The position numbers and the translations under genes are program-made. From Adiantum capillus-veneris (lineage: Eukaryota > Streptophyta > Polypodiopsida > Polypodiales > Pteridaceae): a stretch of 64,000 nucleotides of DNA. Each line of letters begins with the position of its first letter. The first letter of the stretch is position 1. This document shows positions 22,690 through 34,814 of the stretch, piece by piece. The stretch spans positions 72,381,412-72,445,411 of the forward strand of contig CM043963.1 of the NCBI GenBank assembly GCA_014529385.2, read 5' to 3'. The notes under the pieces are model-generated. The model made no database searches. It was not told where the DNA came from and worked only from the letters and a program-made list of their open reading frames with translations.

Positions 22690-23185
22690 CATGTCTCTGT
22701 TGTTGAGTGTCGATGTTCCCTTATGTATTGCCAAAGGTATCCACCTCTTGTGGTTGTGCAGTACAAGACTCTTGTGTTTCCATGGTCAAATGGTTAACTT
22801 GTTCTATTGTCTATTCCTGGCTTAGATTTGCAACATTGGCCTCCTCCTCTACATGGCCTAGACACTCTGTATCTTCTCTCGGCTCTAAAGAGCTCTTCAC
22901 ATCAGCAATTATTGGATCTTGGAATCCCTCATATTGAGCATGTGCCTCATCCTATGCCACAATAATAGGCACCCCCTTATCCTCCTCTACTTGGCCTAGA
23001 CCCTCTGTTGCATTCCTCGGCTCTAAAGAGCATTTTACATCAGCATTTTCAAGAGCTTGGTCTACTTCACATTGATCAACTCCAACTTCCATTTCAGCCG
23101 CTCCAACTGCAAAGCAAATTGGTGTCTGTTCCTCTAATATTGGGGAAATTTTAGGATTTTGGTTTCCAGTGGTGGAAACTGGCAT
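22690..23185 (-). pseudogene. N-terminal region of the FCP1-like gene, first duplicate
   Basis: In the same minus-strand frame as the phosphatase domain. It encodes an acidic region with an internal repeat, ADVK-x-SLEPR-x-x-TE-x-LG-x-VEE, present twice. Three in-frame stops occur, the first TAG at 22952-22954; all could be C-to-T changes of CAG or CAA. The upstream end is the insertion point of the 11.6-kb retrotransposon at 23185. A second copy without the insertion is at 36472-36832. A likely intron of about 120 bp separates it from the phosphatase exon. Confidence 0.5.
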
Positions 23186-24018
23186 TGATGGGGGCTTTTC
23201 ACAAGCCAAGCTCCCATACCCCTCTTCTCTCGTCCCCACCCCATGAAAACCCCCTCTTAGGGAGGGAGTGATAAAAGGCATTGGAAAAAGTAAGAAAAAA
23301 ATAAAGTATGATTATGTAAATATATAAGAAAGGTAAAATAGGCCACCTCATGCCTGCGGGGTATCCCATCCCCACCTTGCCTCCTTTTTCTTCACTGTTG
23401 CCCCGCCGTGTGTCCCTTTTCCTCTCCTCCACTCAAAAGGTCAACCCCCTCTCTCTTCCCCTTGTCCTTTCTCCTTTCTTTCTCCCCTCAAGCTACCCCA
23501 CCTCTCACCAATAATGCATTATAACTCACCAATAATGCACCCTAACTCACATGCAACTTACCCTATCTTCCAAAATAGTATACCCCACCCTCTCTTTCTC
23601 TCTCCTATCATATCCCATGACCCAAATACCCCCCTCTCTCTCTAAAGGGCGCCATGTCTCTTGTCTTGTAGCTAAATAACCTCCCCCACACTCACACACA
23701 CTCAGTTTCACTGAAAAAGGTGCCCACAGACCCATCCCCACCCGATGGTTACCTGATTTTTCTTGTGTTCACACACATCTGCACACAGATTCACCTCTGA
23801 ACACACTCCCCTCTCTCCCCTCTTGTAATTACTTTATTCTCCATGTCACCTCTCACTTTTTTTCATCAACCCATCTCTCTCTCTTAGTCTCTCTCTCATG
23901 AGACTGCTGTTCTGGCACATATACACACAGCCAGACAAGTGGGGCCCACAGTCACATGGCCTATGTAGATAATGATTTCTTCATTTCTAAATTCTAGAAT
24001 TTCTCCCCCCTCCTCCCC

Positions 24019-24026
24019 TATATAAA
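24019..24026 (+). promoter_or_regulatory. LTR TATA box
   Basis: TATATAAA within a C-rich block, conserved at 34067-34074 in the 3' LTR and in the related solo LTR near 32410. Confidence 0.7.
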
Positions 24027-24338
24027 GAGGGGTCACCATCACACTAAAGACACACACCATCACCAAAGAGTACACTATGCACTGTGTGTGCCTAGTGCAC
24101 ACACACACACACACACACACACATACCATTACCATCACCGCAATCACCATGCTCGTCTTGAGCATGAACTCTACACCCTTGGGCTATGGAAGATGAAGGG
24201 AAACTAAATGAAGGATGATGGCCATAACCCTCGTGCGAGTCTTCGCCATCAACTCCCACCTATCCGCCATGTGCTCTACCACGCTCTCCCTTCTCATTCC
24301 CCTACCCTATGCTCCCCATTTCATCGCCTTATTCTCTA

Positions 24339-24344
24339 AATAAA
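24339..24344 (+). terminator. LTR polyadenylation signal
   Basis: AATAAA about 315 bp downstream of the TATA box and followed by a T/G-rich stretch; conserved in the 3' LTR at about 34379. Confidence 0.5.
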
Positions 24345-24510
24345 GCTTGAGGTTTTGTGAGTATGTTTTCTTGCAATGTTTTTCCCATGTGAGGTGTGCG
24401 GAATTGCCACCTAGTCTTGTGTTTGGAGTGAGCTTGTGTATGTGTGAAGGGTGTGCGGATTCGCCATCCTTTTGTGGTGCCTAAGTACTAAGCACGCTAT
24501 ACCCCCTCCC

Positions 24511-24553
<43 letters not shown>

Positions 24554-24765
24554 TGATCTCATTCCCTTTCCTCTTCATCATTACTCCCAAGCATCCATCT
24601 CTCTTGGATAAAAACTTTGTTATGGTGGTGTGTTGTTTGCGTACTAGCCGCTGAAGCTTGGTGGTGCCCCCTGTTTGCTTTACCATGATAGGCTCGAGGC
24701 GCGCCATTCGGTCCCCGGTGTTTTAGAGGCCGTCCGGGTTCGGGGTTCGCTTTGCTCCCGTCATT

Positions 24766-24783
24766 TGGTGCCCCCACTGAGGA
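24766..24783 (+). other. Primer-binding site (tRNA not assigned)
   Basis: TGGTGCCCCCACTGAGGA, 2 bp after the LTR. It is the same type as 13453-13470. Confidence 0.65.
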
Positions 24784-24836
24784 TCTTTTCATGAAATCCT
24801 TTAGTTTACAAGACTGAAACCCCTAAACTATTGTGA

Positions 24837-25100
24837 ATGGATGAATGGCTAGCAAGATTTGCTAATTGGACGACAGAAGAAGAAGAGCTCCAAGCACAAC
24901 TAGACGAACTCCGCATCTCCATCGAAGCTCGAGTGCCAGGCGTAACGGTAATCGATTTGCAGTGGGAGAGTCAACCAACACGCCAAACCCAGTGGATATA
25001 CATAGGCCAAGTGCCAAGAAGAAGAAGGAGAAGGTTGAAACCATGTCCGCAACCTACAACCAACCCACAACAACAAAATGGAAGGAGCTCTACACAATAG
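24837..25100 (+). CDS. Small leader ORF of the Tat-like element
   Basis: 87 codons starting 54 nt after the primer site. The first 35 residues are acidic and helix-like (TTEEEELQAQLDELRISIEA), the rest Arg/Gln-rich. An overlapping frame (24866-25135) is also open and more Lys-rich at its end, so a frameshift between them is possible. No homologue is recognised in the other element, whose leader lacks an equivalent frame. It may be a gag-leader peptide or chance. Confidence 0.3.
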   Translation: MDEWLARFANWTTEEEELQAQLDELRISIEARVPGVTVIDLQWESQPTRQTQWIYIGQVPRRRRRRLKPCPQPTTNPQQQNGRSSTQ

Positions 25101-26222
25101 AGAATCAACGCTATTCTACTTTGAGAATCGGGTAACTCAAGTCACCGAGGTAATTATCACAGTCAGTTTTCAAGTCGCACCTGATGCTACAGCACAGATA
25201 ACGGAATCATTGGCTCACACTGTAACAAGACTTGATTTCGAGCTGTTTTAGTAATAAATTTTGTTTTCTAGGAAGTTTTTGTCATTTTAAAGTTAGTCCA
25301 CTGTGTAGAAGGATGTGTGGATTGTTTTCGTCCGATAAAATTTTTTGATCCGGAAGGCACTTTCTGGGGCATTTTTGAAGGCGTTAACGTGGGATTTTGA
25401 AAAAGTGATGTATGAAGCGATTGAAGCCTGCGTTATAAGGAACAACTTTGGTTCTTTGAGTCTTTAGAGATTTTGATGTTTTGATGCTCGTTGAAGGCCA
25501 AAGATTAAGAAAAAAGTTGGATTTGCTGTTTTTGCATCGTTTTTGTAGAAAATGCTGTTTTGCAGGTTGATTTTCAGCAAATCGGAGCAGGCTATGGAAA
25601 TTTTCCATCACATAGCCGTCGAAGAGCGCAACGAGGGCAACAAGATTGTATGAGACGGACTTGGGCTGTTTTGGCTCCGTTTGGGAGTTATGTTCAGTTG
25701 AAGACAGTTGAAAAAAAAAAAAAAAAAAAAACCTAACCTCTACGGATCGCTTCGCGATCACGTTTTTTTACCTTGTTCTCGCAGGTATATTGGCGCGCAA
25801 GTCGAGTCGACCGAGCGCCAAAAATAGAAAAGCGGCTATTTTAAGAGGTCGCAGGCTTTTTGGAGGAGAATAGAAGGACGGGTGGTGCGTTTTGGGGGTG
25901 ATTCACCATTCTCTCTTCTGCGAGTGCGAGTGCGAGTGCGAGTGAGACGCTGCATGCAAGCGAATTGAAGCTCGGGGGTGGTCGGGAGGTTCGAGCTCCG
26001 TACAACGGAGTGCGCCCATATATATATTCAATTGCTCCTCTGTTGTATCAAACACTATCAATACAAAGATTTCTTCCTCTGTTTTGCTGTCTATCTCTAT
26101 TATTCGGTTCCCGTGACACACACTCTCACTAGAGAAACTAGGGATCTACTGAGTTTGTTTTAGGAAAGAACACCACCCTCTCCCACAAGCTTGGACAGTG
26201 ACTAAGCACCTCTAATCTTCAC
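25101..26222 (+). other. Non-coding part of the Tat-like leader
   Basis: Contains an A-run of about 20 (25710-25730) and four GCGAGT hexamers (25919-25943). No supported gene. Confidence 0.55.
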
Positions 26223-26441
26223 ATGAATCAGTACAACCTACCTCAAGACAGATCACACATACCAACACGTGTACGCTCAATCAAGGTAATACTGGATTTG
26301 AAGGCTCACTACCAGCACGTCATTGACACCATGCTGGGTGGGGAGCGATTTTTTGAGGTTCTGGCATCAGATCAACCATTTGTCTTACCTTTGGTACAAG
26401 GCAATGTGCCGTTTGAAGTTTTAATCTATGTCCTAGTATAA
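26223..26441 (+). CDS. Conserved 72-codon leader ORF upstream of gag
   Basis: Starts at the ATG at 26223 and ends TAA at 26439-26441, 83 nt before the gag ATG. It is identical in length to the ORF at 14125-14343 and aligns without gaps; shared positions include M1, N5, P7, Q8, P52, V54, P56, F64, V66, V70 and L71. It is in the same frame as gag (both start at positions equal to 0 or 2 modulo 3 should be checked) but a stop separates them, so it would be translated separately or by re-initiation. No known domain is seen; the function is unknown. Confidence 0.6.
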   Translation: MNQYNLPQDRSHIPTRVRSIKVILDLKAHYQHVIDTMLGGERFFEVLASDQPFVLPLVQGNVPFEVLIYVLV

Positions 26442-26524
26442 GAGGGTATACACGCCTCCTTGTAAAAAAGAAAAAAACTTTTGCAAGTTAAGCAGTGTGT
26501 CTTTCTAGCTCTCTCTTAGTAATC

Positions 26525-29500
26525 ATGGCAAGTGTAGCATTTCCAACATTTAAAGGAAAGAAGGGGGAGGATTTGGTAACAGACTTCCTAGATGCCTTTG
26601 AAGTAGCATGTGTAGTGAGCAACAAAGATACGGATGAATCCCGGGTTAGAATCTTTAAGCATCTCATGAAGCTAGAAGCTAGATCATGGTACAATGCACT
26701 TCCACAAGCAACCAAGGATGACTGGGAACCCTTAAAAACCGCTTTTAAGAGGCGCTTTGGGGGAGGTACCACTTCAGAAAAGTTGTGGGACAAGTTGAGA
26801 GACTTGAAGCAGGAGGGTCTTTTAGAATATGCCGCCTATGAGTCCAAATTTGTGGATTTGTCGGAACGGTGGGTGGAGTCACTGGCAAGGGGGGAAGCCG
26901 CACCCGATTTCCTAAAAAAAGATCGATTCATGCATGGCTTATGGCCGCTTCTCAAGGAGAAGGTGAAAGGTAGATTCCCGGCTACGTACGAGTTAGCCTT
27001 TCAGATTGCTCGCCTTAAGGACAAGAAGCTTGTAATGAAAGCCAAAGAAACCGAGTCAACAGAAGTAGGAACATCGCGCCGACCAACAACTACGACAACC
27101 ACCATACCACCACCACCGGCTCTTGGGGTAAGAGATGACCAACAAGATATGTTGGCCCATATTACTGACCAACTGCAGAATTTGTCTGTCCACTTAATAC
27201 AGCAAGGGAGGAGTCAAGAAAGAGATCAAGACCCTGGAAGAGCACGACGACAAAACAGGGAGTATCATTGCTACAACTGTGAAGAAGACGGTCACGGTAT
27301 GTACTACTGTCCCAAACCACGACAAAACTATAATAGAGGAGGTAGGAGGAACCAATTGTCACCCCCTGGAGAAAGAACACCCCCACCCCGAGCACCACCC
27401 CCACCAACACAAATTCTACGTCCACCCCAGACACCACTACAAGCATCCATCCCACCTCTTCCACCAACCCCACCACCTGATCGCCCTGTAAACATCATAA
27501 GGCTAGAAAAGAAAGGAAAAGCCGTAGTAGTGGATCCACCCAGAGCAAAGGAGAGGGACAAGGGTAAGGAGAAGGTAACCTTTTTAGAACCACTTGAAGC
27601 CATGACTGTGAAAAGAGCTAGGAGGGAGAAAGCTACACAATCAGATGATGAGAGAAGCATGAGAGGAGAAACTAGCAAGAGGCCATCCAGGCCACGACGG
27701 AAATTGGGCATCACCGACTTCCAGCTAGGGGAAAGTTCTAAGCCCTATGATCTAACATTGGATGTGGCAGATCAAGGACCGAAGATTACATGGCCACAGC
27801 TGCTACATCTTGCACCAAAAGTAAGGCAACAATGGTCTAAAATGGTAAGTACAAGACGCTCCAAAACAAAGGTAGCCGGAGCAATTTCGGGATGCAACAT
27901 GGATGACATCCTTCCAATTGTCGACGTAAACATAAAAGGAAAGAGGGTTGGAAACACCTACATTGATGGAGGTGCACAAATCTCTGTAATGAGCGAAGCT
28001 ATGATGCTTCGATTAGGGATCGAGGTTGACAGGCCTTCTCCATGCACGGCAAAGATGGCAAACAACGCAAAAGTAAAGTGTGTGGGTGTGGTAAGTGCCA
28101 TGAAAATCAAAGCTTTCAACACTGAGGTAGAGGTAGATGTTTTTGTAATGCCTACTAAGGGGGAGGGCTACCCACTAATTTTGGGAAGGCCATGGTTGAT
28201 GGCCATGAAGGCAAAACAGGACTGGGGTACTAGCCTTCTATGCATGACCGGTAAGAAAGGGGAGACAATCTACTACGACATGAGGATTGGCAAGCAGAAG
28301 CAAATGAATCTGGAAACATCGGCAGATGAAACCACTAGCGAATCTTCCAGTTCTGAGGAGGAGACCACATCCACCGACGAAAGTGACAGTTCCATTGATG
28401 TGATGGGTATCATTATGAAGGATCCACAAAGGGTAAGCACAACTAGTGATCCATCACCAAAAGGGAAACCCAATGAAGAGGAGAGAAAATCACCTGGCCT
28501 AGGAGGAAGTAGGTTGAAGGGTATGTTGTCTACGGAATTAACACTTGAGGAGAAAGATAGTTTTTTGCAAATGTTGATGGGATTTCCTAACTTGTTCATT
28601 GACAACTATGAAAGAATCAGAGGCATTACAGTGGTGGAACATCATATTAAGCTGAAGGAAGGGGTAAAACCAGTTGTGCAAAAGCTACGACGACTGGGGG
28701 TCATACAAGAAAAGGCACTCTTGGCCGAGGTAAGGAAACTGCTGGAGGCGGGATTCATCTATCCTGTAGAAAACTCAGAATGGGTGTCACCCGTAGTGGT
28801 GACGCCTAAAAAGAATGGTAAGTGGAGGGTCTGTGTTGACTACAAACCACTAAATGCAGCTACAAAGAGAGACCACTTTCCTCTCCCTTTCTTGGATGAA
28901 ATTCTAAATGAAGTAGCGGGTTTTGAATGCTATACCGTCTTTGATGGTTATTCTGGATACTTTCAAATACGCATAGCCTTGGAAGATCAGCTAAAAACCA
29001 CTTTTATTACGCCCTGGGGTTGTTTTTCATACAGCGTTATGCCATTTGGTCTCACAAATGCACCTGCCACATTCCAAAGATATGTCACATATGTTTTTCA
29101 ACCGTTCTTTGGAACATCCATAAGAGTGTTCATTGATGATTTTTGTATATATAGCTCCCATATTTCACATTTAGAAAAGGTAACTGAAGGTTTGGCCAGG
29201 TTGCAGAGCCTAGGTGGGCAATTAAATGTGGATAAATGTCACATTGGGGAGAGTAAAGTCATTCTACTAGGCCATGAAATTTCAGCAAGAGGTATCAACG
29301 CCGACCCAAGTAAGGTGTCCGCACTCATATCCCTACTTTCACCAACGACCGCACATCAACTGGTCTCTTTTCTACAGAAGGTGAGGTACTTAAGTAGATT
29401 CATACATCTACTATCACAACTTGTTCTACCACTGCAACAACTCACTCAAAGATCAACTTTCACTTGGGACGAGGAAAGTGAACATCACTACAACAAGGTA

Positions 29501-32500
29501 AAGGAGGTCTTAGCCACTCTGCCAACTATCTCACCACCTAAGTGGGATGAAAAATTCTATGTCACCTCAAGTGTTGGTGATGACTCATTGGGGACTGTGC
29601 TACTCCAAAAGGATACGAGGACATCTTTCATGAGGCCAATCTACTTCTCTAGTCGAATGATGACAGCAGGAGAGAAAGGTTTCACCCATGTGGAACACTT
29701 AGTCCTAGCTCTTAGATTTGCAACTACAAAGTTTAGGTCATATTTGCTGCCTAAGCAATTTGTGATTCTAACCACGGATGAAATATTTCCCTATGTTGTA
29801 CAACACATGGATGTGTCTGCTAGGATTACTAAATGGCTAGTTCGTCTACAAGAGTTTGACTACACGGTACAGGTAGAAAGCATGACAAGGGCAAGTTTGG
29901 GGGGACTCATGACCTACCAAGTCTTTGAAAGGAAGGAGAAGCAATCTAAGGAAGGAGAATTCCGATTACCTCCAGTACCACCGTTGGTAGAAGGAGCATA
30001 CTCTCTCTACTTTGATGGAGCCTACAAGCGAGCGTCTGACAAAGCAGCTACAAGCATAATGGTCTTTGATGACAAAGGGATAAAGGTATTTTCGTTGGGC
30101 CAATTGTTAGATTCACATTCTAACAATGAAGCCGAGTATGCAGCACTAACCAAGGGTCTACAATGGTGCGTCTCACAAGGTGTACAACGCCTTAATGTAT
30201 TTGGGGATGCTCTACTTCTGGTAAGGCAAGTAAATGGAGCATGGACATGCAAGAATCCTAGTTTAAGGACTCACTTAAGTGGTGTAAAAACCTTGTTGGG
30301 TAAGTTTGAAGAAGTTCAAATACACCATATCCCAAGGGCTCAAAACCAAGAAGCAGATGCCCTAGCAAGTGAAAGACTACAGGAAGTGGTGGTTAGAGCA
30401 ATAAAACTAAAGCTCCCTCTATTTCAAGGCAGTGACGCCTTGCCTGACATCATGCATTTTTTGGAAACAGGGGAATGTCTATCAGATTTAACAAAGGGAC
30501 AGAAGCAATGGCTGACGCAGAAGGCCACAAGGTATGGACTCATCAATGACGATTTGTACTGTAAGGGTAAGGACCAAATACTCAGGAAGGTCCCTCTCTC
30601 ACAGGAAATCACGGGAGTAATTGCTAGCTGTCACGACGGGGTTTGTGGTGGTCACTTTGCCCTAGACATAACAAGTAGGAAAATCTTACAGGCAGGCTTC
30701 ATATGGCCTAGCCTCAACCGTGATGTACACCACTGGTACAAAACGTGTAAGTTGTGTCAAAAGGACGGCACTAGGTCACTTATGCCTGAACCACAGACAC
30801 CTGTTCTCTCATATGGCCCATTTGAAAAATGGGGTATCGATGCCATTGCGCCATTACCTAGGGCCAACTCAGGAAAATTCTACATTATCATGGGTGTTGA
30901 CTACATGACTAGATGGGCAGAGGCTACAGCCACCACTAGAATCACAGTGGTAGAGGTAGCTAAACTTATCTACGAGCACATATGTTGTAGGTTTGGCACA
31001 CCTTTAGAGATCATCTCTGATAGAGGGCCAGGTTTCAGAGCAGACTTGGTAGGAGAATTAATGCAGAAATTGGGCATCACAAGGAGGCACTCTTCACCAT
31101 ATTACCCTCAATGTAATGGCCTAGTTGAAAAGGTAAATGGAATGGTTTCTAAAATTATTACCAAGCAGGTAAACAATCATCCTGGAGACTGGGATAAGTA
31201 CCTACTACCAGCTTTATGGGCCTACAGAACTTCATTTCGTACATCCTTGGGATTCACATCGTATCATCTAGTATTTGGTAAGGAAGCAATCTTGCCCATT
31301 GAAGTGCAACTACAAAGTCTCAGAGTAATGGCAAGCCAACTTCAACAGCCCAACATGCATTTGAGAGATCACATCATCAACTTGGAAAGACTGCAGCTGG
31401 ACAGAGAAGAAGCAATAAATTATTATGCAGCACAAGCAGAGCATAGACGGTGATCCGAGCCTATCACAAATTTTTGTTTATCATATTTTGTTGGTTTTCC
31501 TTGCTTCTAGAGGTTTACAATAAAAGAAAGAGTGAGAACAACCTCTTGGAAAAATTAAAAAAAAATGATTTGATAGGAATTTTTTCTTGACTAGTTCACC
31601 GGAGGTGAAAGGTAGAGGGAGAACCTAGTGGTAAAGGGAAGGGAAAATATGTAAATGTGAAAAGAAAAGATATGATGTGGTTGTGGAGCCATGCACCCAT
31701 GATTCAAGGGTCATGAGTGGCTCATATCATCATGGCTTTGGATCCATATGATGATTCAAACAAATGGGACCCAAGTGGAAGACTTGGTAAAGGAAGCAAC
31801 CAGACACATGATTTTGCTGAATTTTTAAAAAATACTTCCACTCCGATCCAAGAAAATTTGTCTCATCAAAGTTGTAGCTGATGAGCTAAAGATTCTGGCC
31901 ATATTTTTTTTATAATTTTTGCATCTACGGTCTAGGAGATATGGCCAAAATGGCGGACGCCAGTTTTTTCAACTGTGGTGGAGACCACCCCCTCTACCTT
32001 TACACACACACACCCTTCCTTTTCCACATTGAGACCTTCTCTAAAAATCAGCCATTAGTCTTCTCACCCTCCTCTCCTTCCTCCTCTCTCTCAAGCTCAA
32101 AAACCCATCAAAATTCCTCTTCTAATCACCTCTCAAGTCATGCTTAATCTTGTTGTAATTCATAAGTTCTCATTCAACCCCTTTCTATTATTACTAGATA
32201 TGTATTGATTTTATGTAGATTCTTACATTTTAAAATAAGGAAGCTCTTGGACTCAAGCTATGGAGGAAGGAGTGAAGACAACACAAGTGATGATGGAGCT
32301 AATTGGTCAACAAATCACTTGGAAGGAGCTTCTTCATTGGTTGAATGTCCCTAATCAAGCTTCATTTGTACAAATTACACTTGGATCTTAACCTCACTCC
32401 TAATCACTCTCTTTCCTATATAAAGAGGCCTTCCCCTTTGTAATTTCAAGCCTCCCTCAGCCCCATTAAGTCTTTGTATCACTCACCATGAGCCCATAAG

Positions 32501-33157
32501 CTCATTCATTCACTCGATTCTTGCACATTCTAGAGTGCAAATTGTTTCATGCTAGTAACCTCTCCTCCTCTTACTTATGTTAATTAAGAGAAATCTTTTA
32601 TATGTGTGTGAGAGTGCTTGATGTGATCTTGGCTAATCCTTGAGTGGTTGTTTGGTAATGTACATGACTATTTGTGTTGGGAGTGTTTGAAGTCATCCAT
32701 TCCTTGTACACACACTAAGGTTAATGCTTCATTCATAGTGATCTCTCTCTCTCTCTTTGTGTAGCGGTCCTAGCCCACGCTTCCAAGACTAGGTGGTGCC
32801 CTTATCTCATTTCCCTTGTGGCGCAATGGAGTTTGTTTTGGTGTAGAGGCCGCCATTCCAAATTTCCTTCGTCAACGGCTTAGCTTTAACAAGCATCTAC
32901 GGAAAAAAGAATTGAAGAAAGGAATGTTGGTGCTCCGCTACGACAATCGCTTCGACACACGCAAGGATAAGAAACTCCTACTCCGATGGGAAGGTCCTTT
33001 CATCGTCAGGAAAAAGTATGCCAATGGAAGCTACCAGCTTATGGAGGCTGATGGAAAACTTCATAAAACCAGGGTAAATGGTTGGCGACTTAAACCTTAT
33101 TTTCTTCGATTTGACCAGGCTCCACCAATTGACATTCCAGATGAGGACACACCATGA
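26525..33157 (+). CDS. Gag-pol polyprotein of the Tat-like element, split by a solo LTR
   Basis: I chose the Met at 26525 (M-A-S-V-A-F) over an upstream in-frame Met at 26495, because the gag core begins there. 1,642 codons are open to 31450. Approximate residues: gag core 1-180; CCHC knuckle CYNCEEDGHGMYYC near 249; Pro-rich linker 280-330; protease YIDGGAQISVM near 480; RT 750-900 with catalytic FIDDF near 870; RNase H 980-1130; second RNase H, archaeal type, 1158-1290 (LYFDGA and NNEAEYAAL); integrase zinc domain near 1360-1420; integrase core with GIDA, SDRGPGF and VEKVNG. The solo LTR brings a TGA at 31451-31453. After it (from 32879) the same frame gives the last 92 codons, a chromo/SH3-like C-terminus ending at 33157. 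Without the insertion it would be complete at about 1,734 residues. Confidence 0.92.
31451..32874 (+). repeat. Solo LTR inserted in the integrase coding region
   Basis: 1,424 bp with TG...CA ends (TGATCCGAGC...CTTCGTCA), flanked by 4-bp ACGG duplications (31447-31450 and 32875-32878). It resembles the host element's own LTR in layout: TATA box (TATATAAAG near 32410), CT microsatellite, then a TGGTGCCC-containing tail. It is therefore a related but distinct family. Removing it and one ACGG restores the gag-pol frame, so the insertion is younger than the host element. The solo state implies LTR-LTR recombination. Confidence 0.88.
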
Positions 33158-33217
33158 GCCGCCACCCCTGACGATAATGATCAAACAGATGAGCTAGAGA
33201 CATGAATGCCTCTAGCC

Positions 33218-33233
33218 AAAATGGGAGGGCTAA
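33218..33233 (+). other. Polypurine tract of the Tat-like element
   Basis: AAAATGGGAGGGCTAA directly before the 3' LTR. Confidence 0.7.
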
Positions 33234-34549
33234 TGATGGGGGCTTTTCACAAGCCAAGCTCCCATACCCCTCTTCTCTCGTCCCCACCCCATGAAAACCC
33301 CCTCTTAGGGAGGGAGTGATAAAAGGCATCGGAAAAAGTAAGAAAAAAATAAAGTATGATTATGTAAATATATAAGAAAGGTAAAATAGGCCACCTCATG
33401 CCTGCGGGGTATCCCATCCCCACCTTGCCTCCTTTTTCTTCACTGTTGCCCCGCCGTGTGTCCCTTTTCCTCTCCTCCACTCAAAAGGTCAACCCCCTCT
33501 CTCTTCCCCTTGTCCTTTCTCTTTTCTCTCTCCCCTCAAGCTACCCCACCTCTCACCAATAATGCATTATAACTCATCAATAATGCACCCTAACTCACAT
33601 GCAACTTACCCTATCTTCCAAAATAGTATACCCCACCCCCTCTTTCTCTCTCCTATCATATCCCATGACCCAAATACCCCCCTCTCTCTCTAAAGGGTGC
33701 CATGTCTCTTGTCTTGTAGCTAAATAACCTCCCCCACACTCACACACAATCAGTTTCACTGAAAAAGGTGCCCACAGACCCATCCCCACCCGGTGGTTAC
33801 CTGATTTTTCTTGTGTTCACACACATCTGCACACAGATTCACCTATGAACACACTCCCCTCTCTCCCCTCTTGTAATTACTTTATTCTCCATGTCACCTC
33901 TCACTTTTTTTCATCAACCCATCTCTCTCTCTTAGTCTCTCTCTCATGAGACTGCTGTTCTGGCACATATACACACAGCCAGACAAGTGGGGCCCACAGT
34001 CACATGGCCTATGTAGATAATGATTTCTTCATTTCTAAATTCTAGAATTTCTCCCCCCTCCTCCCCTATATAAAGAGGGGTCACCATCACACTAAAGACA
34101 CACACCATCACCAAAGAGTACACTATGCACTGTGTGTGCCTAGTGCACACACACACACACCCACACCATCACCATCACCGCAATCACCATGCTCGTCTTG
34201 AGCATGAACTCTACACCCTTGGGCTATGGAAGATGAAGGGAAACTAAATAATGGATGATGGCCATAACCCTTGTGCGAGTCTTCGCCATCAACTCCCACC
34301 TATCCGCCATGTGCTCTACCATGCTCTCCCTTCTCATTCCCCTACCCTATGCTCCCCATTTCATCGCCTTATTCTCTAAATAAAGCTTGAGGTTTTGTGA
34401 GTATGTTTTCTTGCAATGTCTTTCCCATGTGAGGTGTGCAGAATCGCCACCTAGTCTTGTGTTTGGAGTGAGCTTGTGTATGTGTGAAGGGTGTGCGGAT
34501 TCGCCATCCTTTTGTGGTGCCTAAGTACTAAGCCGCTATACCCCCTCCC

Positions 34550-34604
<55 letters not shown>

Positions 34605-34814
34605 TGATCTCATTCCCTTTCCTCTTCATCATTACTCCCAAGCATCCATCTCTCTTGGATGAAAACTTTGTTATGGTGGTGTGTTGTTTGCGTCCTAGCC
34701 GCTGAAGCTTGGTGGTGCCCCTTGTTTGCTTTACCATGAAAGGCTCGAGGCGCGCCATTCGGTCCCTGGTGTTTTAGAGGCCGTCGGGCTTCGGGGTTCG
34801 CTTTGCTCCCGTCA
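33234..34814 (+). repeat. 3' LTR of the Tat-like element
   Basis: 1,581 bp, colinear with the 5' LTR; TATA box 34067-34074; CT tract about 34552-34601; ends CCCGTCA and followed by GCAT. Confidence 0.93.

Larger units (their letters stand above)
23186..24763 (+). repeat. 5' LTR of the Tat-like element
   Basis: 1,578 bp, TGATGGGGGC...GCTCCCGTCA. It contains TATA box 24019-24026, AC repeat 24097-24122, polyadenylation signal 24339-24344 and CT repeat about 24510-24550. Confidence 0.93.
23186..34814 (+). mobile_element. Full-length Ty3/gypsy retrotransposon with dual RNase H (Tat/Ogre-like)
   Basis: 11,629 bp: LTR 23186-24763, primer site, two leader ORFs, gag-pol, polypurine tract, LTR 33234-34814. 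The target duplication is 4 bp, GCAT (23182-23185 and 34815-34818). The uninterrupted site survives at 36829-36832 in the tandem copy of the host sequence. The LTRs differ at roughly 25-30 positions by eye, about 98% identity. The only lesion in gag-pol is a solo LTR at 31451-32874. The second, archaeal-type RNase H between RNase H and integrase is a hallmark of the Tat clade. Confidence 0.92.

Noticed and set aside
23090..23281. 109-codon minus-strand frame spanning the 5' LTR start, and its LTR-only copy at 33090-33329
   Set aside because: Frame crosses the insertion boundary; only the part below 23186 belongs to the host gene.
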